The position numbers and the translations under genes were made by a program. Below, piece by piece: positions 17,397 to 25,990 of a stretch of DNA of 64,000 bases. The notes beneath the pieces are model-generated. The model was given only the letters and a program-made list of their open reading frames with translations, made no database searches and had not been told where the DNA came from. Origin of the DNA: Sphingosinicella ginsenosidimutans (GTDB taxonomy: Bacteria > Pseudomonadota > Alphaproteobacteria > Sphingomonadales > Sphingomonadaceae). Each line of letters starts with the position of its first letter. Within the stretch, counting starts at the first letter, position 1. The stretch lies in the NCBI RefSeq assembly GCF_007995055.1, contig NZ_VOQQ01000001.1, positions 2,401,001 through 2,465,000 on the forward strand, given 5' to 3'.

Positions 17397-18154
17397 GCCG
17401 CTACCGCAAGCCGCTCGCGCTGCGGCCGAGCCCGGGCGTCGACGTCCCGGCGACCGCGATGGTGATGGCGGCCGGCCTCGGCAAGCGGATGCGCCCGCTC
17501 ACCGCGACGCGTCCCAAACCGATGATCGAGGTCGCCGGCAAGCCGCTCATCGATCATGCGCTCGATCGGCTCAAGGCCGCCGGGGTCCGCAAGGCGATCG
17601 TCAACGTCCACTATCTCGCCGACGCGATCGAGGCGCATCTCGGCAATGAGAAGGGGATCGAGATCGTCATCTCGGACGAACGCGGGCGGTTGCTGGAAAC
17701 CGGCGGCGGGCTGGTGAAGGCGCTGCCGCTGATCGACGCCGATCCGTTCCTGGTCGTCAATTCCGACAATCTGTGGATCGATGGGCCGATCGACACGCTG
17801 AAGCTGCTCGCCTCCTTCTGGAACGAGGCGAAGATGGATGCCCTCCTGCTGCTCGTCCCGCTGGCGCGCGCCCATTGCCACCACGGCCGCGGCGATTTCC
17901 ACATGGGGCCGACAGGCGAGCTTCGCCGTCGCAAGCCGCATGGCGTGGCGCCCTTTGTCTATTCCGGCATCCAGATGGTCTCGAAGCGCCTGTTCGGCGG
18001 CGACCTGCCCGACGGGGCCTTTTCGACCAATATCCTGTGGGACCGCGCGATCGCGGCGGGGCGCTGCTTCGGCGCGGTTCATCAGGGCTTGTGGTTCGAT
18101 GTCGGCCGCCCTGAAAGCATCCGCGAAGCCGAAGAGGTCCTGAAGGAAGCCTGA
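17393..18154 (+). CDS. murU: N-acetylmuramate-1-phosphate uridylyltransferase MurU
   Basis: A 253-residue nucleotidyltransferase. The nucleotide-binding loop is 'VMAAGLGKRMRPLTATRPKPM' near residue 22, followed by 'GKPLIDHALDRL', and the metal-binding Asp lies in 'FLVVNSDNLW' near 120. It makes UDP-MurNAc from MurNAc-1-P and UTP, feeding recycled sugar to MurC. A four-base ATGA overlap with amgK supports the paired function. The gene ends 44 bases before a convergent tRNA-Lys. Sugar-1-phosphate nucleotidyltransferases are similar to one another, so context carries much of the specificity call. Confidence 0.9.
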   Translation: MSRYRKPLALRPSPGVDVPATAMVMAAGLGKRMRPLTATRPKPMIEVAGKPLIDHALDRLKAAGVRKAIVNVHYLADAIEAHLGNEKGIEIVISDERGRLLETGGGLVKALPLIDADPFLVVNSDNLWIDGPIDTLKLLASFWNEAKMDALLLLVPLARAHCHHGRGDFHMGPTGELRRRKPHGVAPFVYSGIQMVSKRLFGGDLPDGAFSTNILWDRAIAAGRCFGAVHQGLWFDVGRPESIREAEEVLKEA

Positions 18155-18197
18155 GACGCCCGCCCGGTTCGGCGCGCGTCGTCCGTTCCCGGGAGGA

Positions 18198-18273
18198 TGG
18201 TGAGCCCAGCTGGGTTCGAACCAGCGACCTACTGATTAAAAGTCAGTTGCTCTACCGACTGAGCTATGGGCCC
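18198..18273 (-). tRNA. tRNA-Lys (anticodon TTT)
   Basis: Read on the minus strand, 76 bases fold into a full cloverleaf: acceptor GGGCCCA with TGGGCTC (one G-T pair), D arm AGCTCAGTCGGTAGAGC, anticodon loop CTTTTAA around TTT in the stem CTGA/TCAG, T arm CTGGTTCGAACCAG, and an encoded CCA end. TTT reads AAA and AAG as lysine. It lies 13 bases downstream of folK on the same strand and so could be processed from a folK transcript. Confidence 0.97.
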
Positions 18274-18286
18274 TCAATCGAGCCGC

Positions 18287-18769
18287 TCACCTACGGACGG
18301 GCCGGGGCCGGGTCAACCGGGCGTGAAGCTGGCGCACGGTGAGCCCGGTCAGCGGATCGCGCCAGTCCGGTGCGATGCGGGTGAGCGGATCGAGCACGAA
18401 TCGGCGTGTCCGGAAGGATGGGTGGGGAATGACGGGCCCCGGTCCGCCCCAGGGGCCTTCCGACCAGAGAATGATGTCGAGATCGAGCACGCGCGGACCC
18501 CAGCGCCGCCCGCGCCGCCGCCCGAACGCGCGCTCGATCCGCTTTAGGCGTGCCAGCATCCGCTCCGGATCGAGGTCGCTCTCGACGATCGCCGCGGCAT
18601 TGGCGAAGGCGCGGCCCGCCGGCCCGAGCGCGGGCGTCGCCAGGGTCGGCGAGACAATCCGGACACCGCCGATCTCGCGGAGCGCCGCGCGCACCACCCC
18701 GGCCGGCGCGCCGTGGCGGCCGTGGCGGCGGTTCGAACCGATCGCGATCGCATAGCTTGTCCTGGCCAT
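18287..18769 (-). CDS. folK: 6-hydroxymethyl-7,8-dihydropterin pyrophosphokinase FolK
   Basis: A 160-residue enzyme that transfers pyrophosphate from ATP to 6-hydroxymethyl-7,8-dihydropterin in folate synthesis. It begins 'YAIAIGSNRRHG', has 'FANAAAIVESDLDPERMLARLKRIERAFGRRR', the metal-binding 'RWGPRVLDLDIILW' near residue 90, and 'IPHPSFRTRRFVLDPLTRIAPDW' near 115, all family signatures. A His/Gly-rich loop near residue 15 is longer than usual. It is divergent from the uracil-DNA glycosylase gene (23 bases between starts) and followed closely by tRNA-Lys. Confidence 0.95.
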   Translation of the reverse strand: MARTSYAIAIGSNRRHGRHGAPAGVVRAALREIGGVRIVSPTLATPALGPAGRAFANAAAIVESDLDPERMLARLKRIERAFGRRRGRRWGPRVLDLDIILWSEGPWGGPGPVIPHPSFRTRRFVLDPLTRIAPDWRDPLTGLTVRQLHARLTRPRPVRR

Positions 18770-18792
18770 CCCCGTCGGCCTAGACGCTCCGG

Positions 18793-19452
18793 GTGCCGCC
18801 CGAAAGCCCCGTCCCCGAAGCCGAAGCGCCGCGCGATTGCCCGCTCTGCCCGCGCCTCGTCGCCCTGCGCGAGGAGTTGCGCGATCGCCATCCCGACTGG
18901 TGGAACGCGCCGGTGCCGGTCTTCGGCGATCGGCAGGCCTGGCTCGGCCTCGTCGGCCTCGCGCCCGGAATGTGGGGCGCGAACCGGACGGGGCGACCCT
19001 TTACCGGCGACTATGCCGGCGATCTTCTCTTCGCGACGCTCGGCAGGTTCGCTCTGGCCGAGGGCGTCTATGAGGCGCGCCCGGATGACGGCGTGATGCT
19101 CACCGGCTGCATCATCCTCAATTCGGTCAAATGCCTGCCGCCGCAGAACAAGCCGCTGCCGGCCGAGGTCGCGCATTGCCGGCGCTATTACGAGGCCGCG
19201 CTGCCGCTCCTGCCGAACCTTCGCGTGCTGATCGCGCTCGGCCGCATCGCGCATGACAATGCCGTCCGCACCGCCGGCGGCCGTCTTGCCGACTTCCCCT
19301 TCGCGCACCTCGCCGAGCACAAGCTGCCCGATGGGCGCGTGCTCATCGATAGCTACCACTGCTCGCGCTACAACCAGAATACCGGCCGCCTCACCACGGC
19401 GATGTTCGAGGCCGTGTTCGCGCGGGCGATTGAGCTCAGATGTCCTGCGTAA
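18793..19452 (+). CDS. Family 5 uracil-DNA glycosylase (UdgB-like)
   Basis: A 219-residue base-excision repair enzyme. Motif 1 reads 'GLAPGMWGANRTGRPFTGDYAG', diagnostic of family 5, which has no catalytic Asp/Asn at the usual place; motif 3 is 'DSYHCSRYNQNTGRLT'. Cysteines in 'CPLCPRL' (C16, C19) and 'CIILNSVKCLPP' provide the 4Fe-4S ligands. Family 5 enzymes remove uracil, and also hypoxanthine and xanthine, from double-stranded DNA, which suits a GC-rich genome prone to cytosine deamination. It has a GTG start and its end overlaps the convergent aguB by 17 bases. Confidence 0.92.
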   Translation: MPPESPVPEAEAPRDCPLCPRLVALREELRDRHPDWWNAPVPVFGDRQAWLGLVGLAPGMWGANRTGRPFTGDYAGDLLFATLGRFALAEGVYEARPDDGVMLTGCIILNSVKCLPPQNKPLPAEVAHCRRYYEAALPLLPNLRVLIALGRIAHDNAVRTAGGRLADFPFAHLAEHKLPDGRVLIDSYHCSRYNQNTGRLTTAMFEAVFARAIELRCPA

Positions 19453-20284
19453 GCCGTCCGTAAAGCTCGGGCCGGCGGTCGCGGAAGAAGCCGAAGGCGG
19501 CGCGGTGGCGCTTGGCGGCAGCGAGGTCGAGGGTGGCGGTCAGCACGCCGGTCTCGGTCGCGCCGAATTCGGCGATGATGTCGCCGCGCTCGTCGCAGAT
19601 GAAGCTGTGGCCGTAGAAGACCTGGCCGTGCTCGTCGCCGATCCGGTTGGCGGCGACGACCGGGACGACGTTCGAGACGGCATGGCCGATCATCGCCCGG
19701 CGCCAGAGCCGCGACGTGTCGAGATCGGGATCGTGCGGCTCGGTGCCGATCGCGGTCGGATAGAAGAGTACCTCCGCGCCCATCAGCATCAGGCTGCGCG
19801 CGGTTTCCGGATACCATTGGTCCCAGCAGACGCCGACGCCGAGCGTCGCTTGCGGCGTGGGCCAGGTCTTGAAGCCGGTATTGCCGGGGCGGAAATAGAA
19901 TTTCTCCTCATAGCCCGGGCCGTCGGGAATGTGGCTCTTGCGATAGACGCCCATGACCTTCCCGTCGGGGCCGATCATCGCGAGGCTGTTGTAATGATGC
20001 GGCCCGTCCGCCTCGAAGAAGCTGGTCGGGATGGTGATTTCGAGCTCGGCGGCAAGGCTTTGCATCGCAAGCACGGCCGGATGCTCGGCGGTCGGCCGCG
20101 CATTGGCGAACAGGCCCTCATCCTCGATCCGGCAGAAATAGGGGCCTTCGAACAGCTCCGGCGGCAGGACGACCTTCGCGCCCTTGCCCGCCGCCTCGCG
20201 GACGAGCTCGGAGACGCGCCGGATATTCTCCGCCATGTCGTCGGTGAAGCCGAGCTGGAGGGCAGCGACAGTGAGCTTAGACAT
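19436..20284 (-). CDS. aguB: N-carbamoylputrescine amidase AguB
   Basis: A 282-residue nitrilase-superfamily enzyme that converts N-carbamoylputrescine to putrescine, CO2 and ammonia. The triad is E43 ('LPPELFEGPYFC'), K116 ('YRKSHIPDGPGYEEKFYF') and C153 ('GVCWDQWYPE'). The motif after the Lys is characteristic of AguB rather than other nitrilases. I chose the ATG at 20284: GGAG lies 6 bases upstream of it but directly abuts an in-frame ATG two codons earlier. It follows aguA on the same strand, with a REP-like palindrome in between. Confidence 0.95.
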   Translation of the reverse strand: MSKLTVAALQLGFTDDMAENIRRVSELVREAAGKGAKVVLPPELFEGPYFCRIEDEGLFANARPTAEHPAVLAMQSLAAELEITIPTSFFEADGPHHYNSLAMIGPDGKVMGVYRKSHIPDGPGYEEKFYFRPGNTGFKTWPTPQATLGVGVCWDQWYPETARSLMLMGAEVLFYPTAIGTEPHDPDLDTSRLWRRAMIGHAVSNVVPVVAANRIGDEHGQVFYGHSFICDERGDIIAEFGATETGVLTATLDLAAAKRHRAAFGFFRDRRPELYGRLTQDI

Positions 20285-20296
20285 TCCCATCTCCGT

Positions 20297-20366
20297 TCGT
20301 CCCGAGCGCAGTCGAGGGGCGCCGGCACGGACTCATCATTACGCCCCTCGACTTCGCTCGGGACGA
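20297..20366. repeat. REP-like inverted repeat between aguA and aguB
   Basis: Two 25-base arms, at 20297-20321 and 20342-20366, are reverse complements at 24 of 25 positions and are separated by 20 bases. The arm core (GTCCCGAGCG...GTCGAGGGGC) resembles the dispersed extragenic palindromes common in sphingomonad genomes. In the aguA-aguB transcript it would make a very stable stem, possibly stabilising mRNA or lowering aguB expression. Confidence 0.85.
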
Positions 20367-20382
20367 GCGAACAGGCAACGGG

Positions 20383-21357
20383 CTATTTCGGCACTTGCTG
20401 GCTGATGCAGTGGAAGCTGCCGCCGCCGGTGAGCACATGATCGGCGCGCAGGCCCACCGCCTTGCGCCCCGGGAACAATGCGTCCACTGCCGCGACCGCC
20501 GCCGTGTCGCTCGCGCCGCCATAGAGCGGCACGACCACCGCCGCATTGCCGATGTAGAAGTTCATATGGGAGGCCGGGACGATTTCGCCATCCCGCTCGA
20601 TCCGGCCGGGCGAGGGGAGGGGGACGACCTTCACCCCGAATGCCTCGGCGCGCGCCTTCGCATCGGCATAGACGGCGGCGTTGGGATCGCCTGCCGCCGG
20701 CTCCGGGATCGCCAGCACGCCTTCCGCAACGAAGCGGGCGAGATTGTCGACATGGCCGTCCGTATGGTCGTTGATCAGCCCCTCGCCGAGCCACAGCAGC
20801 CGATCGATGCCGAGATCGGCCGCAAGGCGCGCCTCGATCGCCGCCTTGTCCAGCCCAGGATTGCGGTTCGGGTTGAGCAGGCATTGCTCGGTGGTGACGG
20901 CAAGCCCGGTTCCGTCGACGTCGATCGCGCCGCCCTCCAGGATCCAGTCGTGCGCGTCCGGCGCGAGCCCGATCGTCTCGGCCAGCCGCGCGCCGATGCT
21001 GTCGTCGCCCGCCAGTTCATATTTGCCGCCCCAGCCGTTGAACCCGAAGCGCGCGGCGCGCCGCGATCCGTCGCGGCCGAGGATGATCGGCCCGGTATCG
21101 CGCAGCCAGATGTCGCCGAACGGCTCGACCAGCACTGTCGCGAACGGCGCCAGATTGCGCGCCGCCGCCGCGGCGTCCTCGTCCGCCGCGACCAGCCGCA
21201 CCTCCTCGCCCGCCCCGTCGGCATGGACCGCGCGCGCGAAGGCCGCGACCTCGTCCCGCGCCGGGCCGAGATCGTCCTCCCACAGGTCGGCATGGCTCGG
21301 AAACCCGATCCACACCGCCTCGTGCGGCGCCCATTCGGGGGGCTGGCGAAGCACCAC
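20383..21357 (-). CDS. aguA: Agmatine deiminase AguA
   Basis: A 324-residue guanidino-group-modifying enzyme that converts agmatine to N-carbamoylputrescine and ammonia. Visible motifs: 'FGDIWLRDTGPIIL' near residue 80, 'FGFNGWGGKY' near 105, 'ILEGGAIDVDGTG', 'NDHTDGHVDNLARF' with the catalytic His near 195-200, and the nucleophile C317 in 'GGGSFHCISQQ'. It starts with GTG two bases after the M28 peptidase stop and is followed by aguB, so the strand reads peptidase, aguA, aguB: a polyamine-producing operon with an unexpected peptidase in front. Confidence 0.95.
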   Translation of the reverse strand: MVLRQPPEWAPHEAVWIGFPSHADLWEDDLGPARDEVAAFARAVHADGAGEEVRLVAADEDAAAAARNLAPFATVLVEPFGDIWLRDTGPIILGRDGSRRAARFGFNGWGGKYELAGDDSIGARLAETIGLAPDAHDWILEGGAIDVDGTGLAVTTEQCLLNPNRNPGLDKAAIEARLAADLGIDRLLWLGEGLINDHTDGHVDNLARFVAEGVLAIPEPAAGDPNAAVYADAKARAEAFGVKVVPLPSPGRIERDGEIVPASHMNFYIGNAAVVVPLYGGASDTAAVAAVDALFPGRKAVGLRADHVLTGGGSFHCISQQVPK

Positions 21358-21359
21358 CT

Positions 21360-23003
21360 TTACCGCCGCTCCGCCGCCGTGCGGTCACGGATCGCGCGGA
21401 ATTCGTCGCCTTCATACCAGTTCGGCCAGTCGGTCGAATCGGCGATCGCGCGGCCGATCTCGTAATAGATGCCGAGATCGCGGATCGCGCCGGACCAATC
21501 CCAGTTGGGATCATATTCGTCGCTCGGCTGGTGATAGCGGTGGAGCCGGTAATCGTCGGCCGCCGCGCGGCCGGCGGCGGTGCCGCCATTGACGAGATCC
21601 TGGCCGCTCCCCGCGTCGAGCATCGGCACGCCGAGCTTGGCGAAGCTGAAATGATCGGACCGGTAATAATAGCCGGCCTCCGGATTGGGCTCGTCGCGGA
21701 CGGTGAGGTGGCGCGCGTCGGCGGCGCGCTGGAGATATTCGTCCAGCTGCGATTTGCCGCGCCCGGTGACGACGAGATCGCGGGTCAGGCCGAAGATGTT
21801 GAGCCCGTCCATGTTGACGCCGCCGGCGGTGCGGGCGAGCGGATAGATCGGGTGCTCGGCATAATATTGCGATCCGAGCAGCCCGGATTCCTCGCCGGTG
21901 ACGGCCAGGAAGATGACGCTTCGGCCTGCCGCGCCGGCGCGGGTGTAGGCCTCCGCAAGCGCGATCAGCCCCGCGGTGCCGCTCGCATTGTCGAGCGCGC
22001 CGTTGCAGATGTCGTCGCCCGTCGCATCGGCGTCGCAGCGGCCCAGATGGTCCCAGTGCGCCGAATAGATCACATATTGGTCGGGGTGCGTCGTGCCGGG
22101 CAGGATGCCGACCACATTGTGGCTGGTCGAACGGCGGATCTGATTGTCGAGGCCGATCGTCGCGCGCACGCCGAGCGGGACCGCGCGGAAGCCGCGCTGG
22201 CCCGCGGCGCGCTCGAGCTGGTCGAGCGACTGGCCGGCGGCCGTGAACAGACGTTCGGCGGCGTCATGGGTGAGCCAGCCGATCACCTGGCTCTGGTCTT
22301 CATGGTTGTTCGGATCGTCGGTATTGTACTGCGCGCCGGTCCAGGAGGATTGGACGACGTTCCAGCCATAGGCCGCCGGCTCGGTCTGGTGGACGATGAA
22401 GACGGCTGCCGCGCCCTGCCGCGCCGCTTCCTCATATTTGTAGGTCCAGCGGCCATAATAGGTCATCGCGCGGCCGTGGAACGGGCCGTCCAGCGATTGC
22501 GACTGCCAGTCGGGATCGTTGACCAGCACGACCACTGTCTTTCCGCGGACGTCGATCCCCGCATAATCGTTCCAGCCCAGTTCGGGCGCGTTGATTCCAT
22601 AGCCGACGAAGACGACATCGCTGTTCTCGACCCCGGTGTGCGTGGCGAGGCGATAGGTGTTGGCGACGAAGTCGGTGCGATAGGTGAAGGTGAGCGGCTC
22701 GCGGCCGCCGCTGATCGCAAGCGGCGTCGGCGAGGCCGTATTCTCGGCCAGCGGCACATCCTGGAACCAGTTGCCGTGATTGCCCGGCTGCAGCCCCGCC
22801 TGCTCGAAGCGCTGGCGGATATAGTTGATCGTCAGCTCCTCTCCGTGCGTCGTTGGCGCGCGCCCCTCATATTCGTCGGACGAAAGGGTGCGATCGACCT
22901 CCTTCAGCGTGTCGACGGAAATTTGCGGCGCCGCGGTCTGGGCGAATGCGGGCGCGACGGCGATTAGCGCGAGCGCGGCGGGAAGGAAAAGGCGGAAGGT
23001 CAT
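21360..23003 (-). CDS. M28 family zinc aminopeptidase with PA domain, secreted
   Basis: A 547-residue protein with a Sec signal peptide (MTFRLFLPAALALIAVAPAFAQ). A protease-associated insert covers about residues 100-250 ('VVFVGYGINAPELGWNDYAGIDVRGKTVVVL'). The co-catalytic zinc ligands appear in order: 'SAHWDHLG', 'NGALDNASG', 'TGEESGLLGSQYY', 'VNMDGLN' and 'RYHQPSDEY'. It trims N-terminal residues from periplasmic peptides. I prefer the ATG at 23003, since AGGGAG is 9 bases upstream and only 3 from an ATG two codons earlier. It leads the aguA-aguB operon and is divergent from the S9 peptidase. Confidence 0.93.
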   Translation of the reverse strand: MTFRLFLPAALALIAVAPAFAQTAAPQISVDTLKEVDRTLSSDEYEGRAPTTHGEELTINYIRQRFEQAGLQPGNHGNWFQDVPLAENTASPTPLAISGGREPLTFTYRTDFVANTYRLATHTGVENSDVVFVGYGINAPELGWNDYAGIDVRGKTVVVLVNDPDWQSQSLDGPFHGRAMTYYGRWTYKYEEAARQGAAAVFIVHQTEPAAYGWNVVQSSWTGAQYNTDDPNNHEDQSQVIGWLTHDAAERLFTAAGQSLDQLERAAGQRGFRAVPLGVRATIGLDNQIRRSTSHNVVGILPGTTHPDQYVIYSAHWDHLGRCDADATGDDICNGALDNASGTAGLIALAEAYTRAGAAGRSVIFLAVTGEESGLLGSQYYAEHPIYPLARTAGGVNMDGLNIFGLTRDLVVTGRGKSQLDEYLQRAADARHLTVRDEPNPEAGYYYRSDHFSFAKLGVPMLDAGSGQDLVNGGTAAGRAAADDYRLHRYHQPSDEYDPNWDWSGAIRDLGIYYEIGRAIADSTDWPNWYEGDEFRAIRDRTAAERR

Positions 23004-23177
23004 GGACATAGGCTCCCTCTGGCTGGGGCCGACATGACAGGCGTGCCGAAAAGTTCAAGGGGCAGCGTCGCCGCGCGGGTTTTCAAATAAGTTTCGTAGT
23101 CGCCTTGCGAATCCTTTTGACCTCTTGCCTGAATTCCCGCGTGTCGCTTAGCTGAGCGGATGATGGGGGACGGGGCG

Positions 23178-25181
23178 ATGAAAAAGACCATTCTTGGCGC
23201 GGCGGCGGCAATTCTTTGCGCGGTCGATCCGCTGCATATGGCGGCAATCGCCGCAACGGCCCAGACCGCGAGCGCAGCAGTCCAATTCGGGGCGCGCGAA
23301 AATGTCGAATATATCGATATCTCGCCCGACGGCCATCATGTCGTCTATCTTCAGGCCGGGCCCGGCCGCGCGACCTACGTGTTCCTCGCGGATCTCGACC
23401 AAGGCGGGGAATCGCGGCTGGTCGTCCGCTCGGACGGCAATCCGGAGCGATTGCGCTGGTGCAATTTCGTCACCAACGATCGATTGATCTGCCAGATGAG
23501 CGCCGTTGACTTCAGCGGGATCGTCGCGCTTCCCTTCACGCGCCTGATTTCCATCGATACGACGGGCCAGAATCTGAAGTTGCTGGGCCAGCAAAGCTCC
23601 TTCTACGACTCCCGCGTCCGCCAGTTCGACGGCGAGATCGTCGATTGGAGCGGCGGCGAGGACGGCACCGTGCTGATGAGCCGCAGCTACGTGCCCGAGG
23701 CGGGGCGGACCGGCTCGCACATCTCGCGCACGAGCGACGGCATCGGGGTGGACCGGATCGACGTGCGGACCTTGCGCGCGACGCGGGTCGAGGCCCCGAA
23801 CCCGACCGCCAGCTTCTACATGAGCGACGGCCGCGGGGTCGTGCGCGTCATGGCCACGCGTGCGATGCGCGGGGCGACAGGCCAGCTCGGCGCGACCGTC
23901 GATTTCAGGTACCGCGCCGACGGCAGCGAGCGCTGGCAGACGCTTGGCAGCTGGGACACACGCACCGGCGCCGGCCTGTATCCGCTCGCCGTCGATCGCG
24001 ATCTCGATGCGGTCTATGTGCTGCAGAAGCTCAACGGCCGGCTCGCGCTCTATCGGGTCAAGCTGGACGGATCGATGGCGAGCGAGCTCGTCTATGCGAA
24101 CGAGCATGTCGACGTTGACGACGTCGTCCGATCGAGCCGGGGTTTGCGGGTCATCGGCGTCACCTTCGCGGAAGCGGAGCGCCGGACCGTCTATTTCGAT
24201 CAGGATTATGCGGCGCTCGCGCGCAACCTGGGCCACGCCATCCCGAACCTTCCGTTGATCGATTTCGGCAGCGCCAGCGCGGACGGAAACCGGATTCTGG
24301 TTCACGCCGGCTCCGATTCCGATCCGGGCCGCTATTATGTCTACGACCGCGCCACCCGCCGGCTGAACGAGATCATGCTCGCCCGGCCAGAGCTTGAGAA
24401 CGTCGCGCTCTCGCAGGTTCGGTCGATTTCCTATCCCGCAGCCGACGGAAGCCAGATTCCGGGTTACCTGACGCTTCCGCCGGGGCGGGAGGATGCGCGC
24501 GGACTTCCGGCGGTGATCCTGCCGCATGGCGGCCCTTCGGCCCGCGACGAATGGGGTTTCGACTGGCTTGCCCAATATCTCGCGCACCAGGGCTATGCGG
24601 TCCTCCAGGCCAATTATCGAGGCTCCGCCGGCTATGGCGACGACTGGCTCAGGCAGAACGGCTTTCAGGGATGGCGCACGTCGATCGGCGACATCACCGC
24701 CGGCGCGCGCTGGCTGGCGCAGCAGGGCATCGCCGATCCGAACCGGCTCGCGATCCTTGGCTGGTCCTATGGCGGCTATGCCGCGCTGCAGGCCGGCGCG
24801 ACCGAGCCCGGCCTGTTCAAGGCGATCGTCGCGATCGCCCCGGTCACCGATCTCCAGCAGGCGAAGGACGATGTCGCCGATTATACCGACGCGCGCAATG
24901 TCGCCGAATTCATCGGCTCGGGCCCGCATGTGGCGGAGGGCTCTCCGTTGCGGCACGCCGATGCGATCGTCGCCCCGGTATTGCTGTTCCACGGCGATCA
25001 CGATCTGAACGTGCGCGTCATCCATTCGCAGCGCATGGATGCGGCGCTGCGCGCCGCCGGCCACCAGAGCGAACTGACGGTCTTCCCGGGCCTTGAGCAC
25101 GATCTCGCCGATTCGACGGCGCGCGCGCAGATGCTCGGGCGGATCGGCGCGTTTCTCGACGCCAATCTCCACCGCCAATGA
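23178..25181 (+). CDS. S9 family prolyl oligopeptidase-type peptidase, secreted
   Basis: A 667-residue serine peptidase with a signal region (MKKTILGAAAAILCAVDPLHMAAIAATAQ). A beta-propeller covers roughly residues 40-400 and an alpha/beta hydrolase domain follows. The nucleophile is in 'ILGWSYGGYAA' near residue 530, the Asp in 'LLFHGDHDLNVRV' near 615, and the His in 'FPGLEHDLAD' near 645; 'ANYRGSAGYGDDW' is another S9C hallmark. It probably degrades short peptides in the periplasm. Start chosen at 23178, behind GGGGGACGGGG. A strong terminator begins within 5 bases of the stop. Confidence 0.93.
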   Translation: MKKTILGAAAAILCAVDPLHMAAIAATAQTASAAVQFGARENVEYIDISPDGHHVVYLQAGPGRATYVFLADLDQGGESRLVVRSDGNPERLRWCNFVTNDRLICQMSAVDFSGIVALPFTRLISIDTTGQNLKLLGQQSSFYDSRVRQFDGEIVDWSGGEDGTVLMSRSYVPEAGRTGSHISRTSDGIGVDRIDVRTLRATRVEAPNPTASFYMSDGRGVVRVMATRAMRGATGQLGATVDFRYRADGSERWQTLGSWDTRTGAGLYPLAVDRDLDAVYVLQKLNGRLALYRVKLDGSMASELVYANEHVDVDDVVRSSRGLRVIGVTFAEAERRTVYFDQDYAALARNLGHAIPNLPLIDFGSASADGNRILVHAGSDSDPGRYYVYDRATRRLNEIMLARPELENVALSQVRSISYPAADGSQIPGYLTLPPGREDARGLPAVILPHGGPSARDEWGFDWLAQYLAHQGYAVLQANYRGSAGYGDDWLRQNGFQGWRTSIGDITAGARWLAQQGIADPNRLAILGWSYGGYAALQAGATEPGLFKAIVAIAPVTDLQQAKDDVADYTDARNVAEFIGSGPHVAEGSPLRHADAIVAPVLLFHGDHDLNVRVIHSQRMDAALRAAGHQSELTVFPGLEHDLADSTARAQMLGRIGAFLDANLHRQ

Positions 25182-25185
25182 AAAA

Positions 25186-25210
25186 GGCGGCCCCGGCGGG
25201 GCCGCCTCTT
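25186..25210. terminator. Bidirectional terminator between the S9 peptidase gene and rpsD
   Basis: GGCGGCCCC (25186-25194) pairs with GGGGCCGCC (25198-25206) around a GGC loop. An A5 tract precedes it and CTCTT follows, so it has an oligo-T on the minus strand and a T-rich end on the plus strand. It lies between two convergent genes and can end both transcripts. Confidence 0.88.
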
Positions 25211-25235
25211 CATTGCCGGAATTCGAGAAGCCGGA

Positions 25236-25850
25236 TCAGCGCGAGTAGAACTCGACGACCAGGTTCGGCTCCATGCGGACCGGATAGGGCACTTCGTCCA
25301 GCGTCGGGACGCGGGTGAAGGTCACCTTCGCGGCGCCGTCGGGCACGACATAATCGGGGATGTCGCGCTCGGCGAGACCCTGCGCTTCCAGCACCAGCGC
25401 CATTTCCTGCGCCTTGGCGCCGAGCGTGATCTCGTCGCCGACGTCGATGCGGCGCGATGCGATGTTGCACTTCACGCCGTTGACGCGGACGTGGCCGTGG
25501 CTGACGAGCTGGCGCGCGGCCCAGATGGTCGGCGCGAACTTGGCGCGATAGACGACGGCGTCGAGCCGGCGCTCGAGCAGGCCGATCAGGTTCTGGCCGG
25601 TATCGCCCTTCATCCGCGCGGCCTCGCTATAGGCGCGCTTGAACTGCTTTTCGGTCACGTCGCCATAATAGCCCTTGAGCTTCTGCTTGGCGCGCAGCTG
25701 GATGCCGAAATCCGAAAGCTTGCCCTTGCGGCGCTGGCCGTGCTGGCCGGGGCCATATTCGCGCTTGTTGACCGGGCTCTTGGGGCGTCCGAAGACGTTC
25801 TCGCCCATCCGGCGGTCGAGCTTGTACTTGGCGCTTGAGCGCTTCGACAT
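25236..25850 (-). CDS. rpsD: 30S ribosomal protein S4
   Basis: A 204-residue small-subunit protein that nucleates 30S assembly on 16S rRNA. It begins '[49 protein letters not shown]', typical of alphaproteobacterial S4, and the S4 RNA-binding domain is visible near residues 90-155 ('[32 protein letters not shown]'). The N-terminal zinc cysteines found in some S4 proteins are absent, as usual in this class. It is a single gene here, not part of an S13-S11-rpoA operon. Confidence 0.98.
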   Translation of the reverse strand: MSKRSSAKYKLDRRMGENVFGRPKSPVNKREYGPGQHGQRRKGKLSDFGIQLRAKQKLKGYYGDVTEKQFKRAYSEAARMKGDTGQNLIGLLERRLDAVVYRAKFAPTIWAARQLVSHGHVRVNGVKCNIASRRIDVGDEITLGAKAQEMALVLEAQGLAERDIPDYVVPDGAAKVTFTRVPTLDEVPYPVRMEPNLVVEFYSR

Positions 25851-25961
25851 TCAAATTCTCCAATTCGCGTGTTCAAAGGACCCTGGAGCCGCACCGTCCC
25901 GCCATGCTGCCGGACGCGGCCGCCGCTTCACCAGGGGTGCGGGGCCAATTGCGAAGGCGCG

Positions 25962-25990
25962 CACATGACCGCGGCGGTCGCAAAAGTCAA
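25962..25990 (-). promoter_or_regulatory. Candidate rpsD promoter
   Basis: On the minus strand, TTGACT (25990-25985) is followed after 17 bases by CATGTG (25967-25962), 112 bases before the rpsD start. The -35 box is good and the -10 box weak. The 287-base gap between rpsD and the next minus-strand gene otherwise shows no convincing gene. Confidence 0.4.

Noticed and set aside
18720..18760. tRNA T-arm-like GGTTCGAACC inside folK
   Set aside because: No cloverleaf can be formed around it; it encodes part of the FolK N-terminal loop on the other strand.
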